Shown here piece by piece: positions 54,089-63,872 of a stretch of 64,000 nt of DNA. The stretch lies in assembly GCF_009720735.1 (NCBI RefSeq), contig NZ_WNKU01000009.1, forward strand, positions 62,001-126,000, in the 5' to 3' direction. The notes under the pieces are model-generated. The model searched no databases. It saw only the letters and a program-made list of their open reading frames with translations, and was not told the origin of the DNA. Made by a program: the position numbers and the translations under genes. How positions within the stretch are numbered: the stretch's first letter is position 1; each line of letters starts with the position of its first letter. This DNA comes from Heliobacterium mobile (GTDB lineage: Bacteria; Bacillota; Desulfitobacteriia; Heliobacteriales; Heliobacteriaceae).

Positions 54089-55381
54089 CTACATCGGATT
54101 TGGCGTCGGCGTTTGAATCTGTAATCCCGGACGGCGAATCGTAATATTCGCACTTGCGCTGACTCTAGCGGTCGAAAACCGCGATTCCCAATCTAAATCA
54201 TCGTATTCCTGCATCGTGGGAATACTTGTCCGTAAAAATCTCGCCAAATAGAAAGGATCTACCTTTTTTCTTTGCGCTTTACCGACTACGGTGACTATTT
54301 CCTCGGAAATTCTTTTTTCCATCTCTTCTTCAAGGATATGAATATTCTCTGTCGATACATAAGGCTCGTATGATACGATTTCTCGGATATTCCCTTCCAA
54401 ACTGACTTCGATAAAAACATCGGGTCGATCGCCCTTCCATTCAATGGAAACACGAGGCGGCCGTGAACGATTTAACTCTACCGTGAAGGTTTTGGTTGGC
54501 TCATTGGGGTCGGTAAAGGTCCAAAACCCTCGTCGATATCGATCACGGATCAGATCATAGATACGTGCATCCCCACCGGGCCACTCCTCCACCATCTTCC
54601 CACTATGCATAATCGCGATTCCCAAAAACTCCAGTGGATTTCCACCGGATCGGGGTGCATCTTCCGTCGTTTTCGCCGGAGGTTCCTTCGTCAAGGGAGA
54701 GGTCTTCTCTTGATACTTATCCGTCGGCATGGGCGTCACTTTTTCGCCCTCTTTTTCCGCTTGTACCACCTGGTTAATACCCACGATGGGCAATGTCGCC
54801 GATACATTCTTTCCTTCCGTTTCGGTCATAAACTCATGCAGTGTCGGAATTCGGCTATAACCTTGCTCGCCCACCGTCCGCACGATTCCTTCCACCCAAC
54901 GTGAGATGCTCTTTTCCAACAGTGGTACGTTGTTTAGAAAAATATCTCTTGCCTGGCCCTCTTTAGCCACCCATATATAAACGGTTCGGCGAAATTGCGG
55001 CGTTCTCGCGAGTACATCAAAATAAGGCCCTACTCCCTCTTTGGCCAGTTTTTCACCAAAGACGATCAGTCGCAAATGGCGAAAATCTAAGCTCCGTTCC
55101 ACAATGGCGCCGGCAATAGCGATGGCTTCGGCTATGGAGCGAGCCGTTACCGTAATAGGTTTAGTAATTTCCCGGATGCCCTCCGGAGTCCCTTGCCCGC
55201 CTCTCTGTGAGATATTTCCCGGTACAGCGATTCGAAAAATGACTTCCAAATTCCCGTCCTTGCTGCGATCGACGCCCATCGTCATGACAAAGGCTCGGGT
55301 CTCCACTTCACGATTATCCCAACATCCCGTAAGACATATCATGGTGATCAGAATCAAATAAACAACTCTGCTCCTGATCAT
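54089..55381 (-). CDS. gerAC: Spore germination lipoprotein GerAC-type
   Basis: The C subunit of a GerA-type germinant receptor. Lipoprotein signal VVYLILITMICLTGC, then the Ger(x)C opening WDNREVETRAFVMTMGVDRS and the C-terminal FRTSIPTMQEYDDLDWESRF. It also has a low-complexity charged insert (about 215-250, rich in K/E/P/T). ATG 55381 was chosen (GAGG 8 nt upstream; proper signal peptide) and overlaps the stop of gerAB (ATGA). Third and last gene of the operon. Confidence 0.92.
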   Translation of the reverse strand: MIRSRVVYLILITMICLTGCWDNREVETRAFVMTMGVDRSKDGNLEVIFRIAVPGNISQRGGQGTPEGIREITKPITVTARSIAEAIAIAGAIVERSLDFRHLRLIVFGEKLAKEGVGPYFDVLARTPQFRRTVYIWVAKEGQARDIFLNNVPLLEKSISRWVEGIVRTVGEQGYSRIPTLHEFMTETEGKNVSATLPIVGINQVVQAEKEGEKVTPMPTDKYQEKTSPLTKEPPAKTTEDAPRSGGNPLEFLGIAIMHSGKMVEEWPGGDARIYDLIRDRYRRGFWTFTDPNEPTKTFTVELNRSRPPRVSIEWKGDRPDVFIEVSLEGNIREIVSYEPYVSTENIHILEEEMEKRISEEIVTVVGKAQRKKVDPFYLARFLRTSIPTMQEYDDLDWESRFSTARVSASANITIRRPGLQIQTPTPNPM

Positions 55382-56478
55382 TGTTTGCGCCTCAAAAGGG
55401 ACGTAATTTTCATCCATATCCATAACAGCAAGGGTAGAACGAAAAAAGGAACAGCAATTGAATTGGAGATCACCTCATAATGACGGACAGCTTCGAGCGC
55501 TGAAGCTGGAATAAAGGCGATTGTAATGACGAGAACCGCTAAGGGGAACACATAGGGCCGATAATCGGAAGCACGTGAAGCTTGGGCGAAGATCAAGGCA
55601 TTGAAATACAAGCCCGTTGCGAGCCCGACAGTGGTCATCGTAGCCCAAACGAAGATGAACAGCGGATCTAAACGCTGCCACAATCCGCTATAGGAAATCA
55701 CCCTGACGAGTGAATAAAGAGGAAATCCGATACGATCACTCATTGGCGGCGGAAATACCATGATGAAACACACTTCAGAGACCACATAGAGAAATGCGGT
55801 GAACAGCAGTGTACCGTATCCGACTCGACGAAAAGAACTGTGCTGCCGAAAGAGAGGCGCTATATATCCTAATATCATGATTTCTTTATAGGTCCCGATT
55901 TGCAGAGCTCCCGTCCCCACCGTCGCTAAAACCCCATTCCCCCAAAAAGGCGCTAGGTTATAGGCGTTTCCAAATGGTATCACTAAGGCCAAAGCAATCA
56001 AATAAACAACGATAATCCAGGGAAATACGTTCCAAGAGACTCGTGTAATCGTTTCTATACCGTAGTAGGCAAGGGCACACATGACTAAAATTAAGGCAAT
56101 GATGACGGCCGATATCGGTGTGTTCGGTAAAATCGTAGTGATAATAAATTCACCGAATACCCGAACTTGATACCCCACAAAACTTATCAGCAAGATAAAA
56201 GAAAGGAGTCCAACCCCAGTTCCTATCCCCTGCCCCCATAGGTGCCTAACCACACCCAGCAACGATTTCCCCGGATACTCGGCAAGTAATCGATCTAGAA
56301 CGTAGAAGAAGGGGATCGAATAAAAGAGGGTAACGATGGGTACTTGCCATGCAGCTGTCGACGCTGCCGCCGCTACCGATCTCGGGTAAACCATCATAAT
56401 ATCTAAAAATATGAACATCACCATAGTGCCGAAGGTCTCAATTGCACCGACATGGCCATCCTGCTTTACCAACTTCAT
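55378..56478 (-). CDS. gerAB: Spore germination permease-like protein GerAB-type
   Basis: The B subunit of the receptor, an APC-fold membrane protein that binds the germinant. About 366 residues with ten hydrophobic segments, including FGTMVMFIFLDIMMVYPRSV, YYGIETITRVSWNVFPWIIV and the FFVLPLLLWIWMKI end. ATG 56478 is preferred; TTG 56481 is adjacent. It starts 9 bp after gerAA, with AAAGGG at the gerAA end as ribosome site, and overlaps gerAC by 4 bp. Confidence 0.92.
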   Translation of the reverse strand: MKLVKQDGHVGAIETFGTMVMFIFLDIMMVYPRSVAAAASTAAWQVPIVTLFYSIPFFYVLDRLLAEYPGKSLLGVVRHLWGQGIGTGVGLLSFILLISFVGYQVRVFGEFIITTILPNTPISAVIIALILVMCALAYYGIETITRVSWNVFPWIIVVYLIALALVIPFGNAYNLAPFWGNGVLATVGTGALQIGTYKEIMILGYIAPLFRQHSSFRRVGYGTLLFTAFLYVVSEVCFIMVFPPPMSDRIGFPLYSLVRVISYSGLWQRLDPLFIFVWATMTTVGLATGLYFNALIFAQASRASDYRPYVFPLAVLVITIAFIPASALEAVRHYEVISNSIAVPFFVLPLLLWIWMKITSLLRRKQ

Positions 56479-56487
56479 CAAGGTTGA

Positions 56488-58170
56488 TTACCCTTTCCGT
56501 TTATGGAATTGTTCCTTCTGCAATAAAGACAGCTCTATCGGGGTTTGGGGCGACCATGGCCTTGTGACCGTAGCTTGGTTTTTCTGATTTAACGGTCGCA
56601 AAAGAGGGGGGCGCTTTTCATCGTAAAATGGAGGGGGGCGCCATAGTACATCTTCCTCTTTGGCAAAGAGCGGGCTCGATGGACTTAGTAAGGGAATCCC
56701 AAAGGACCTGATTCTGACTAGGTGGCAGATCAGAATGATCATGGCCAATAAGATTCCGTATATGCCAAAGATGGAACCTGCCGCTAACATCCCTAAACGG
56801 ATGATCCGCAAGGTATAGGTAAGTTGAAATTGGGGCAAGGAAAAACCAGCCAAGGCTGTCATAGCCATAACGATGATCGATAGCGGGGACACGACACCAG
56901 CTTCCACGACAGCCTGCCCAATGATGATCGCACCGACAATACCGATTGTAGGACCGATCGATTTGGGTACACGCTGAGCCGCTTCACGAATAAACTCAAA
57001 AGCGATTTCCAAAAAAAGCAGAGACAGGGCTGCGGGAAGTGGGATTCGCTCTCGTGACGATGCAATCGACATCAATAGCTCCGTGGGGATCATCTCGGGA
57101 TGAAAGTTTACAAATGCTACATACAAGCCTGGCAAGAATATGGTGACGATCATCCCAAAAACCCGGATTATCCTGACAAAAGAGGCTACAGGCCAGCGAA
57201 AGTAACTATCTTCCGGTGAATGAAGCTGCGCCCAAAAGGTCACAGGTGCGATAAGGGCCAATGGGCTTCCTTCCATGAGCACAGCCACAGAACCTTCCAG
57301 CAAGAAAGCTGCCGTCCGATCCGGACGCTCTGTCAAAGTCATCTGCGAAAAGAGCGATCTCGGGTTGTCTTGAATATACTGTTCCACTCTATACAGGTTG
57401 TGAAGGGCGTCCACGTCTAGCGATTTCAGCCTTCGCCGCATTTCACGGACCAACTTGGGATTCGTAATCCCTTTAAAATACAGTAGATACATGGGCCCCC
57501 GTTCACGGCGGCCGGCAGGCAACTTTTCGGCGATTAAGTCTGAAGACGCTAATCTTCGGCGAAGCAGGAAGAGATTTTTTTGGACGTTTTCTACGAATCC
57601 CTCATAGGGCCCCGTCACAACCGACTCGGTTTGCGTGGTTTCAACTGCCCTGCCCTTGTCTGCGGCGACCTCCAACACCAGTCCTTGTGAATACCCATCC
57701 AAAAAAATAAACAGATAGCCTTTTGTGATAGACTGAACCAGCGACTCCACCGTATCTACCTTCTGGACTACATGACAATCGGTCAACAACCCCAATAGGG
57801 TTGTGATTTCTACGTTTGTATCGACTGGCGAAGAGTTCAACAAGGGATTAATGACGGACTCTTGCACCATCTTCGCGTCGATGAGACTATCGTAGAACGC
57901 GATGAACAGGTTGCCCCAAGGGAAATCGAAAGAGCGGTAGGTAAAATCGGGATTTCGCCGTGCATAGAAGGTCTCTGTTAATAATGCTTCTATTTCCGTC
58001 CGTTCATTAGGCAGTGGTGTGACTGGACGCTGCGCTTGTTCTTGTTTTAACTGCCGTGCCAGCTTCACATTGTACAATCCCCGACTGGGGCTCAAGGAAA
58101 AAGTCTTGTCCATGGTCGGGGGGGCTACTAAAAATATATTCTTAATCCGTTGCAACCAAGTTTTGAGCAT
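56488..58170 (-). CDS. gerAA: Spore germination protein GerAA-type
   Basis: The A subunit and first gene of the germinant receptor operon, 560 residues. A long soluble N-terminal half has LLGLLTDCHVVQKVDTVESL and the family stretch GPYEGFVENVQKNLFLLRRR. A membrane half has PDRTAAFLLEGSVAVLMEGS, FLEIAFEFIREAAQRVPKSI and GPTIGIVGAIIIGQAVVEAG. A Pro-rich tail (about 505-560) follows. CAGGGG lies before the ATG. Expected to sit in the inner spore membrane; the germinant is unknown. Confidence 0.94.
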   Translation of the reverse strand: MLKTWLQRIKNIFLVAPPTMDKTFSLSPSRGLYNVKLARQLKQEQAQRPVTPLPNERTEIEALLTETFYARRNPDFTYRSFDFPWGNLFIAFYDSLIDAKMVQESVINPLLNSSPVDTNVEITTLLGLLTDCHVVQKVDTVESLVQSITKGYLFIFLDGYSQGLVLEVAADKGRAVETTQTESVVTGPYEGFVENVQKNLFLLRRRLASSDLIAEKLPAGRRERGPMYLLYFKGITNPKLVREMRRRLKSLDVDALHNLYRVEQYIQDNPRSLFSQMTLTERPDRTAAFLLEGSVAVLMEGSPLALIAPVTFWAQLHSPEDSYFRWPVASFVRIIRVFGMIVTIFLPGLYVAFVNFHPEMIPTELLMSIASSRERIPLPAALSLLFLEIAFEFIREAAQRVPKSIGPTIGIVGAIIIGQAVVEAGVVSPLSIIVMAMTALAGFSLPQFQLTYTLRIIRLGMLAAGSIFGIYGILLAMIILICHLVRIRSFGIPLLSPSSPLFAKEEDVLWRPPPFYDEKRPPLLRPLNQKNQATVTRPWSPQTPIELSLLQKEQFHKRKG

Positions 58171-58251
58171 GGAATACCCCTGCGAGAATTTTTCTTAGGT
58201 TTCCCTACGGCTGCCGTTATATTCCACCCTATTTCACCAGGTAAAAATAAT

Positions 58252-58272
58252 GTGACCTGTCGTACAGGTCAC
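58252..58272. promoter_or_regulatory. Perfect palindrome between the ger operon and the EAL-HDOD gene
   Basis: GTGACCTGT-CGT-ACAGGTCAC is a 9-bp perfect inverted repeat with a 3-bp centre, flanked by AAAAATA and TATTTTT. It lies 82 bp upstream of gerAA and 136 bp upstream of the plus-strand gene, so it could be an operator for either. The flanks also allow a weak terminator. Confidence 0.5.
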
Positions 58273-58407
58273 CACGCTATTTTTCTATTGTGAAAATTAT
58301 CCGCTATTCTATGAAAAAGTAAGAGGAATACATGACCGCCAAGGAGAAAGTATTCTCATGAGAAAGTGTTTTGACCGGAAGAAAAACACCAAAGCAGGTG
58401 GATAGGC

Positions 58408-59622
58408 ATGGATATATTCTTAGGAAGACAGCCTATATATGATACTCATCACAATATTGTCGCTTATGAATTACTCTTTCGTTCGGGTCTAGAGAACTAT
58501 TATAAAAATATTGATGGTGATTATGCCACGAAAGGCGTCATCACAGATACGTTCTCGTTGATCGGCATACAGCAGATGACCAATGGAAAGCCGGCTTTCA
58601 TTAACTTTACCCGCAACCTGCTCTTGGAAGATGTGGCCTTTCTGTTGCCTAAAGATTTAGTTGTATTAGAGATTTTAGAGGATGTAGAACCTGACAAAGA
58701 CATCGTTGACGCCTGTAAACGACTAAAGATGGCCGGATATAAAATCGCTTTAGACGATTTTGTATTCCATGAAAAGTACTTTCCCCTCATCGATCTTGCC
58801 GATATCATCAAGGTCGATTTCTTACATACGAGTTCAAGCGAACGGGCTCGCTTGATTAAAGCCTGTTCGAAGCGACCAAACATCAAGTTTCTCGCCGAAA
58901 AAGTCGAAGATCTGAAAGATTTTCAAGAGGGCTTGGACTTGGGCTATAGTTTGTATCAAGGCTATTTCTTTAGCAAACCTGAAGTAATCACCAGTCGTGA
59001 TTTACCTCATTGCAATTTGAATTCCTTGACCGTCATCAAAGAACTATCTCAAAGCGATTTGGAAATCGATAAGTTAGAGGAAATCATAAAGCGTGATGTG
59101 TCCTTGTCCTACAAACTGCTTAAGTTTATTAACTCCTCCTTGTTCGGGTTCTCGACACGCATCGAATCGATCCGCCATGCCATCGTCCTGTTAGGAAGAA
59201 AAGAGGTCACCCGCTGGGTCACGTTGATTACCTTCCGCAACATGTGTGATATTGCCTTTCCGGAACTCATCAACACGAGCCTGATAACGGCGAAATGCTG
59301 CGAAACGCTCGCCCCTTATGTAGGTTTTAAAGGAAGAGCATCGGACCTTTTCCTGCTCGGCTTATTTTCTGTCCTTGATATTTTATTCGGTAAGCCTTTT
59401 GCAGAAATATTGGTGGATCTCCCCATCTCTCAAGATGTGAAGCAAGCCCTTTGCGGAGAACCGAATCGATTTCGTTGGCTCTTGGAGGTCGTCGTAGCTT
59501 ATCGAGATGGCGAATGGGACGAGTTTTCGAGAAACTGTCAGCGACTTTCCTTGGCCGAGGATATCGTTCCGAACGTGTTCTTTGAGTCCTTGGACTGGGT
59601 CTCCAGCTATTCAAAGCTATGA
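58408..59622 (+). CDS. EAL-HDOD signalling protein (YuxH-like)
   Basis: The 404-residue product has an N-terminal EAL domain (about 1-200) and a C-terminal HDOD domain (about 205-390). Several EAL residues remain: YELLFR for EALLR, VLEILE, ALDDF, IKVDF and LAEKVE. However, loop 6 (normally DDFGTGYSS) is DDFVFHEKY, so c-di-GMP hydrolysis is doubtful, as in other YuxH-type proteins. The HDOD part shows LSYKLLKFINSSLFGFSTRI and IRHAIVLLGRKEVTRWV. AGCAGGTGG lies before the ATG. Monocistronic, ending at a terminator. Confidence 0.88.
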   Translation: MDIFLGRQPIYDTHHNIVAYELLFRSGLENYYKNIDGDYATKGVITDTFSLIGIQQMTNGKPAFINFTRNLLLEDVAFLLPKDLVVLEILEDVEPDKDIVDACKRLKMAGYKIALDDFVFHEKYFPLIDLADIIKVDFLHTSSSERARLIKACSKRPNIKFLAEKVEDLKDFQEGLDLGYSLYQGYFFSKPEVITSRDLPHCNLNSLTVIKELSQSDLEIDKLEEIIKRDVSLSYKLLKFINSSLFGFSTRIESIRHAIVLLGRKEVTRWVTLITFRNMCDIAFPELINTSLITAKCCETLAPYVGFKGRASDLFLLGLFSVLDILFGKPFAEILVDLPISQDVKQALCGEPNRFRWLLEVVVAYRDGEWDEFSRNCQRLSLAEDIVPNVFFESLDWVSSYSKL

Positions 59623-59635
59623 TTTTTTACAAAAA

Positions 59636-59673
59636 TTTAGCGTGCCACCCGATGTAAGGGGGCACGCTTTTTT
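59636..59673 (+). terminator. Terminator after the EAL-HDOD gene
   Basis: AGCGTGCC pairs with GGCACGCT, extended by CCC/GGG, followed by TTTTTT. It shares the AGCGTG/CACGCT core with other terminators here. Confidence 0.85.
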
Positions 59674-59689
59674 GATGCAACCCATTGAC

Positions 59690-60181
59690 TTATTCATAGC
59701 GTACTCGCGGTGGCTTCGTAAAATCGCCCCTGTACCACCGGTAATACCAGCGCGATGCCAAGAACGTGAGAGCTATAGTGATCCACGTCCAATACCAAGT
59801 CCAGCGAATGTAAATGATTGCGTCCGTATAAACTTCCAGTATTAATTCAAAGACAGTAATTCCGGTAGAGTATACGCTATAATGAACCGCTCGTTTTAGG
59901 AAGCTCTCTTTTTCAGGGTAGAACAAGTTGAATAAAACACATATGCCAGGATAAACGAAAAACTCAAAGGTAAAGCTCGCTTTTGTGGCGTTCTGGAAAA
60001 AACGTATTGGGTATTCGATCAGGTTATATTCAGCCACCAGGAGACCTAAAAACCAGGTAAGCAATTGTTTGAAGAAGAAGATGACATGGGCGTGACGCAC
60101 CTTATCCCGGGGTACAAACAAGATCAATAGGATGCCAATAAGAACGATTGAAGCGATTTGAATGGCTATTTCTATCGACAC
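59690..60181 (-). CDS. CBO0543 family membrane protein
   Basis: A 163-residue protein with four to five hydrophobic segments and the features of the CBO0543 family of spore formers: LVAEYNLIEYPIRFFQNATK, then FTFEFFVYPGICVLFNLFYP, and an aromatic C-terminal part (WTWYWTWITIALTFLASRWY). Function unknown. No strong ribosome site is visible, although ATG 60181 is the natural start. Confidence 0.8.
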   Translation of the reverse strand: MSIEIAIQIASIVLIGILLILFVPRDKVRHAHVIFFFKQLLTWFLGLLVAEYNLIEYPIRFFQNATKASFTFEFFVYPGICVLFNLFYPEKESFLKRAVHYSVYSTGITVFELILEVYTDAIIYIRWTWYWTWITIALTFLASRWYYRWYRGDFTKPPRVRYE

Positions 60182-60267
60182 CGGTCCGCCCCCAAAACTG
60201 ATTGTTTACTATAGGATTCTTCCCCATTTGTCTTACAAAAAAACATTCTTGTCTCAGTACAGAACCT

Positions 60268-61989
60268 TCAATTGGGAGATAACCGCTGTTGAATCATCGC
60301 TATAATGCTCTCCGAATCGTCCATTTCCATCGCCTGGCCGGCAATCTCTTTCGCTTCTTTGTAAGAGAGTGAGCGGATCACTTTTTTTACCCGCGGTATC
60401 GAAGAAGCACTCATGGAGAATTCATCGAGTCCGAGCCCGAGAAGAATCGGCACTGCCTTTTCGTCACCAGCCATTTCCCCGCACACGCCCGTCCAGATGC
60501 CCGCTTTATGGGATTCATCGATGACATTCTTAATCAGGCGTAGAACTGCCGGGTGTAGAGGGTCATAAAGATGGGAGATGCGTTCATTCATGCGATCGAC
60601 AGCGATAGAATACTGAATCAGATCGTTGGTGCCGATGCTGAAAAAGTCCACTTCCTTCGCCAGCATGTCTGCAATGACGGCGGCCGAAGGGATTTCGATC
60701 ATGATGCCGACTTCGACCTGGTCATCGAAAGGGATCCCCTCTTCTTTTAGTTCGGTTTTCACAGAGTCCAGAATTTGATTGGCCTGGCGGACTTCCTTGA
60801 CACTGGAGATCATAGGGTACATGATGCGCACTTTTCCGAAGTAGCTGGCCCGAAGTATCGCCCGCAGTTGGATCTTGAAGATATCTGTACGATCAAGGCA
60901 CAGTCGAATGGCTCGCCACCCGAGAAAGGGGTTCATCTCATCGGGCATCTCCAAGGCGGGCAGCTTCTTGTCCCCGCCGATGTCCAGCGTCCGTATGATG
61001 ACGGGGTATGGCGCCATTTTTTCTGCCGCTTCCCGATAAGCTTGAAATTGCTCTTCTTCTGATGGCAAGCTGGTACGATCCATGTACAAAAACTCCGTCC
61101 GGAACAGACCAACCCCTTCGGCACCATTCTCCAAAGCGCCCTTGCAATCCTTCGGCGTTCCAATATTCGCAGCCAACTCCACTCTGCGCTGCCCATCTCG
61201 AGTTTCAGGAGGAAGCTCTTTTACTGCTTTCAACTCCTGAAGATACATGGCGTATTCCTTCATTAAAATAGTGTACCGCTCTTCCGTTTCCCGATCAGGG
61301 TTCAGATAGACGACGCCCTTATTCCCGTCGACGATCACCCGATCTCCCTTTTTCGCCCGAATGGTAATATCGCCCAGGCCAAGCACAGCCGGGATCTCCA
61401 AAGATCTCGCCATGATCGCCGTATGCGATGTCTTACCGCCGATATCGGTAGCAAAAGCTTTGACTTTGTCTCTATCCATTTGGGCTGTATCGGAAGGAGA
61501 CAGATCTTTGGCAACGATGATGACTTCCTGTACCAGATCAGAAAGAGAATCAACAGGCTTCCCCTGTAGGTTTTTGATGATCCTGGTGCCGATATCTTTG
61601 ATATCGGCGGCACGCTCTTTCAGGTAGTCGTCTTCCATTTCACGGAACATCGCAATGAACACATCGACCACTTGAGAGACGGCATATTCCGCATTAAAAC
61701 ATTCGCTGCTTATCTTGTTTTTGATCTCGCCGAGAAGCATATCATCTTCCAAGATCATGAGATGGGCCTCGAAGATGCGAGCGTTTTCCTCACCTGATTC
61801 TTTCGCCGTTTTTTCCCGAAGCTCTTCCAGTTGTTTTTTGGAGAGCTGCAAGGACTGTTCAAGTCGTTCCAGCTCTTGATCGACACTATCCTCATCAATC
61901 AGTGACATGTTCACCGCCATCGACTCATCTTGAAGAACATGGACAATCCCGATAGCAATCCCCGGTGACGCTGCAATTCCTTTGTGCAT
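60268..61989 (-). CDS. ptsI: Phosphoenolpyruvate-protein phosphotransferase (PTS enzyme I)
   Basis: Transfers phosphate from phosphoenolpyruvate to HPr. 573 residues, normal length. The phospho-His lies in GGKTSHTAIMARSLEIPAVL. PEP/Mg2+ site motifs are RTEFLYMDR, RTLDIGGDKKLPALEMPDE, EIPSAAVIADMLAKEVDFFS and the active Cys in GVCGEMAGD. GGAGGT precedes the ATG. No HPr or sugar-specific EII genes lie nearby, so it may serve regulation (HPr phosphorylation) or distant partners. Confidence 0.95.
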   Translation of the reverse strand: MHKGIAASPGIAIGIVHVLQDESMAVNMSLIDEDSVDQELERLEQSLQLSKKQLEELREKTAKESGEENARIFEAHLMILEDDMLLGEIKNKISSECFNAEYAVSQVVDVFIAMFREMEDDYLKERAADIKDIGTRIIKNLQGKPVDSLSDLVQEVIIVAKDLSPSDTAQMDRDKVKAFATDIGGKTSHTAIMARSLEIPAVLGLGDITIRAKKGDRVIVDGNKGVVYLNPDRETEERYTILMKEYAMYLQELKAVKELPPETRDGQRRVELAANIGTPKDCKGALENGAEGVGLFRTEFLYMDRTSLPSEEEQFQAYREAAEKMAPYPVIIRTLDIGGDKKLPALEMPDEMNPFLGWRAIRLCLDRTDIFKIQLRAILRASYFGKVRIMYPMISSVKEVRQANQILDSVKTELKEEGIPFDDQVEVGIMIEIPSAAVIADMLAKEVDFFSIGTNDLIQYSIAVDRMNERISHLYDPLHPAVLRLIKNVIDESHKAGIWTGVCGEMAGDEKAVPILLGLGLDEFSMSASSIPRVKKVIRSLSYKEAKEIAGQAMEMDDSESIIAMIQQRLSPN

Positions 61990-62026
61990 AGTCTACCTCC
62001 ATTTATCTGTAAAAATTGTGCTACGA

Positions 62027-63763
62027 TTAATATTTGAATCTATTTACAGTATCACGCAAGTTCTCCGCTAACCCTCTGAATTCATCGGCTATAATAGCTA
62101 CGTTTTTAAACACAGATGTCTGTTCCTCCACCGACGCTGTTACTTGTTCTGTCGAAGCGGCCGCATCGTTGGCCACAGAAGTGATCAGATTCGTAGAAGA
62201 AAACAGACTTTCTACCTGTTGAATCACCTCCAACATCCTTTTTCCTGATTCCCGAGTATCTTTCATTACCGCATTGACTTTTTCGGTAATTTGATAGAAC
62301 GACTGCTCCGTTTGCTCAGAGACTTGTGCTTGTTTATAGATGCCCTGGTTCGCTTGTTGAATGCCAGCAGCCGTTTGGGTGACCACTTGTTCTATTTCTT
62401 TAATTTGTATGAATACTTGTTGTGTCGATTGACTAGAAGATTCAGCTAGTTTCCTGACTTCTTCGGCCACGACGGCGAAACCTCGGCCCTGATCCCCTGC
62501 CCTCGCCGCTTCAATCGCTGCATTGAGTGCTAAGAGATTCGTCTGTGCAGCAATGTTATTGATGATTTCGGCAATCTGAGTGATCGCTTGTGTTTTTTCT
62601 TTTAGCTGGTTGACTGTTTCTGCAACCTGATGGGTTAAGCGCATCGTATTATCGACTTCAGTTTTTTGGTTCATCAAGACGAGTTGACCATTATCCAAAG
62701 TGTGCCCGACTTCTGTAAATTCATCTAAAATACGTTTTACCTCTTCAGACGTAGTTCGAGCGTTTCCGTTGATGGTATTGAGAGAACCGCGAATTTGGCT
62801 AATTTCATTGGCGATATCTTGATTGCCGCGAGCTAACGTTTCAACTGCCTGAGCAATTTGTTGGGAAGATTGATAAACCTCTTCTGTTGTGGATGAGAGA
62901 TCTTCCGCTTTTTTATTAAGAGTGACTGCACCCGAAGCTGCAGCTTCTATCGTGTTTCTAGTTTTATTTAAGAGTAGATTAAACTTATCGGCCATTATGC
63001 CGATTTCATCACGACTGGTAATATCGATCTGCTGGGTCAAATCTCCGTCAGACTCAGCGATACCAGCGATTTTATTTTTTAAAAGGATCAATGGGCGAGT
63101 GATCTGTTGTATAAAGAACCACCCTATCAATCCACCGGCGATGAGACTGAAAAGTAACGTGCTGATGATAATTTTTTGAAAATTGTATAACTCTTCATCC
63201 AATATGCTTTTTACTGAGGAGTACTCCGTTTTAGAGTAGTCTTCGATTTGCATTACTAAGGAATCAATATCATCGGTCGGAACTCGGTCAATGCCATTGA
63301 CTATATGGTCAATGGATCGTACTGTCTCAGGATCACTTAAATTTTTACCATGTAACGCTTCTCGATACTTTTCCCCCAACTGCCTATGGGTGGTTAGCGC
63401 TTGATCCATTTTCGAAGCATCGATGTTGTGACTGACTAACAGTTCTTTTAGATATTTTAATTCATTGTCCGTTTCGGTTTCTTCTTTTTGAAAATTGTTT
63501 AAATATTTTTGGAATGCTGCAGGGTCATGACCTCTGAGCAAGATATTTTTCCATTCTTGAACCTGTTTTTTGAACAGCACTTGCACGTTACGCGAGCTAT
63601 CTACCATTTGAATGAGATCGTTCGTTTTTCCTAAGGTGCTTGTGCTAAGGTCGTGAGTCTCCTTAAAGACGGATATGCCGATAATTCCAATCGTTGACAT
63701 AACAAGAAGAAGAAACGCTACAACGATCATAATGCGTGTTCCGATTTTCAGATCCTTTAACAT
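62027..63763 (-). CDS. Methyl-accepting chemotaxis protein
   Basis: The 578-residue receptor has a membrane helix at about 10-32 ([20 protein letters not shown]), a four-helix-bundle type extracytoplasmic sensor (about 35-190) and a second helix near 196-218 ([20 protein letters not shown]). HAMP and a long signalling coiled coil follow, with tip [20 protein letters not shown] then [22 protein letters not shown] 63763 was chosen because GGGAGG lies 9 nt upstream; the frame to 63793 has no site. No CheA/CheW-binding tail is evident. Confidence 0.92.
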   Translation of the reverse strand: MLKDLKIGTRIMIVVAFLLLVMSTIGIIGISVFKETHDLSTSTLGKTNDLIQMVDSSRNVQVLFKKQVQEWKNILLRGHDPAAFQKYLNNFQKEETETDNELKYLKELLVSHNIDASKMDQALTTHRQLGEKYREALHGKNLSDPETVRSIDHIVNGIDRVPTDDIDSLVMQIEDYSKTEYSSVKSILDEELYNFQKIIISTLLFSLIAGGLIGWFFIQQITRPLILLKNKIAGIAESDGDLTQQIDITSRDEIGIMADKFNLLLNKTRNTIEAAASGAVTLNKKAEDLSSTTEEVYQSSQQIAQAVETLARGNQDIANEISQIRGSLNTINGNARTTSEEVKRILDEFTEVGHTLDNGQLVLMNQKTEVDNTMRLTHQVAETVNQLKEKTQAITQIAEIINNIAAQTNLLALNAAIEAARAGDQGRGFAVVAEEVRKLAESSSQSTQQVFIQIKEIEQVVTQTAAGIQQANQGIYKQAQVSEQTEQSFYQITEKVNAVMKDTRESGKRMLEVIQQVESLFSSTNLITSVANDAAASTEQVTASVEEQTSVFKNVAIIADEFRGLAENLRDTVNRFKY

Positions 63764-63872
63764 AATCTTTGCCTCCCTATTATAAAACACCAATAAATGA
63801 CAGTTAGATGTTTGGCTTATGTATTTAAAATAGCATTAGTCGTTGATATTGATACTAGCGGTCGACAATAAG

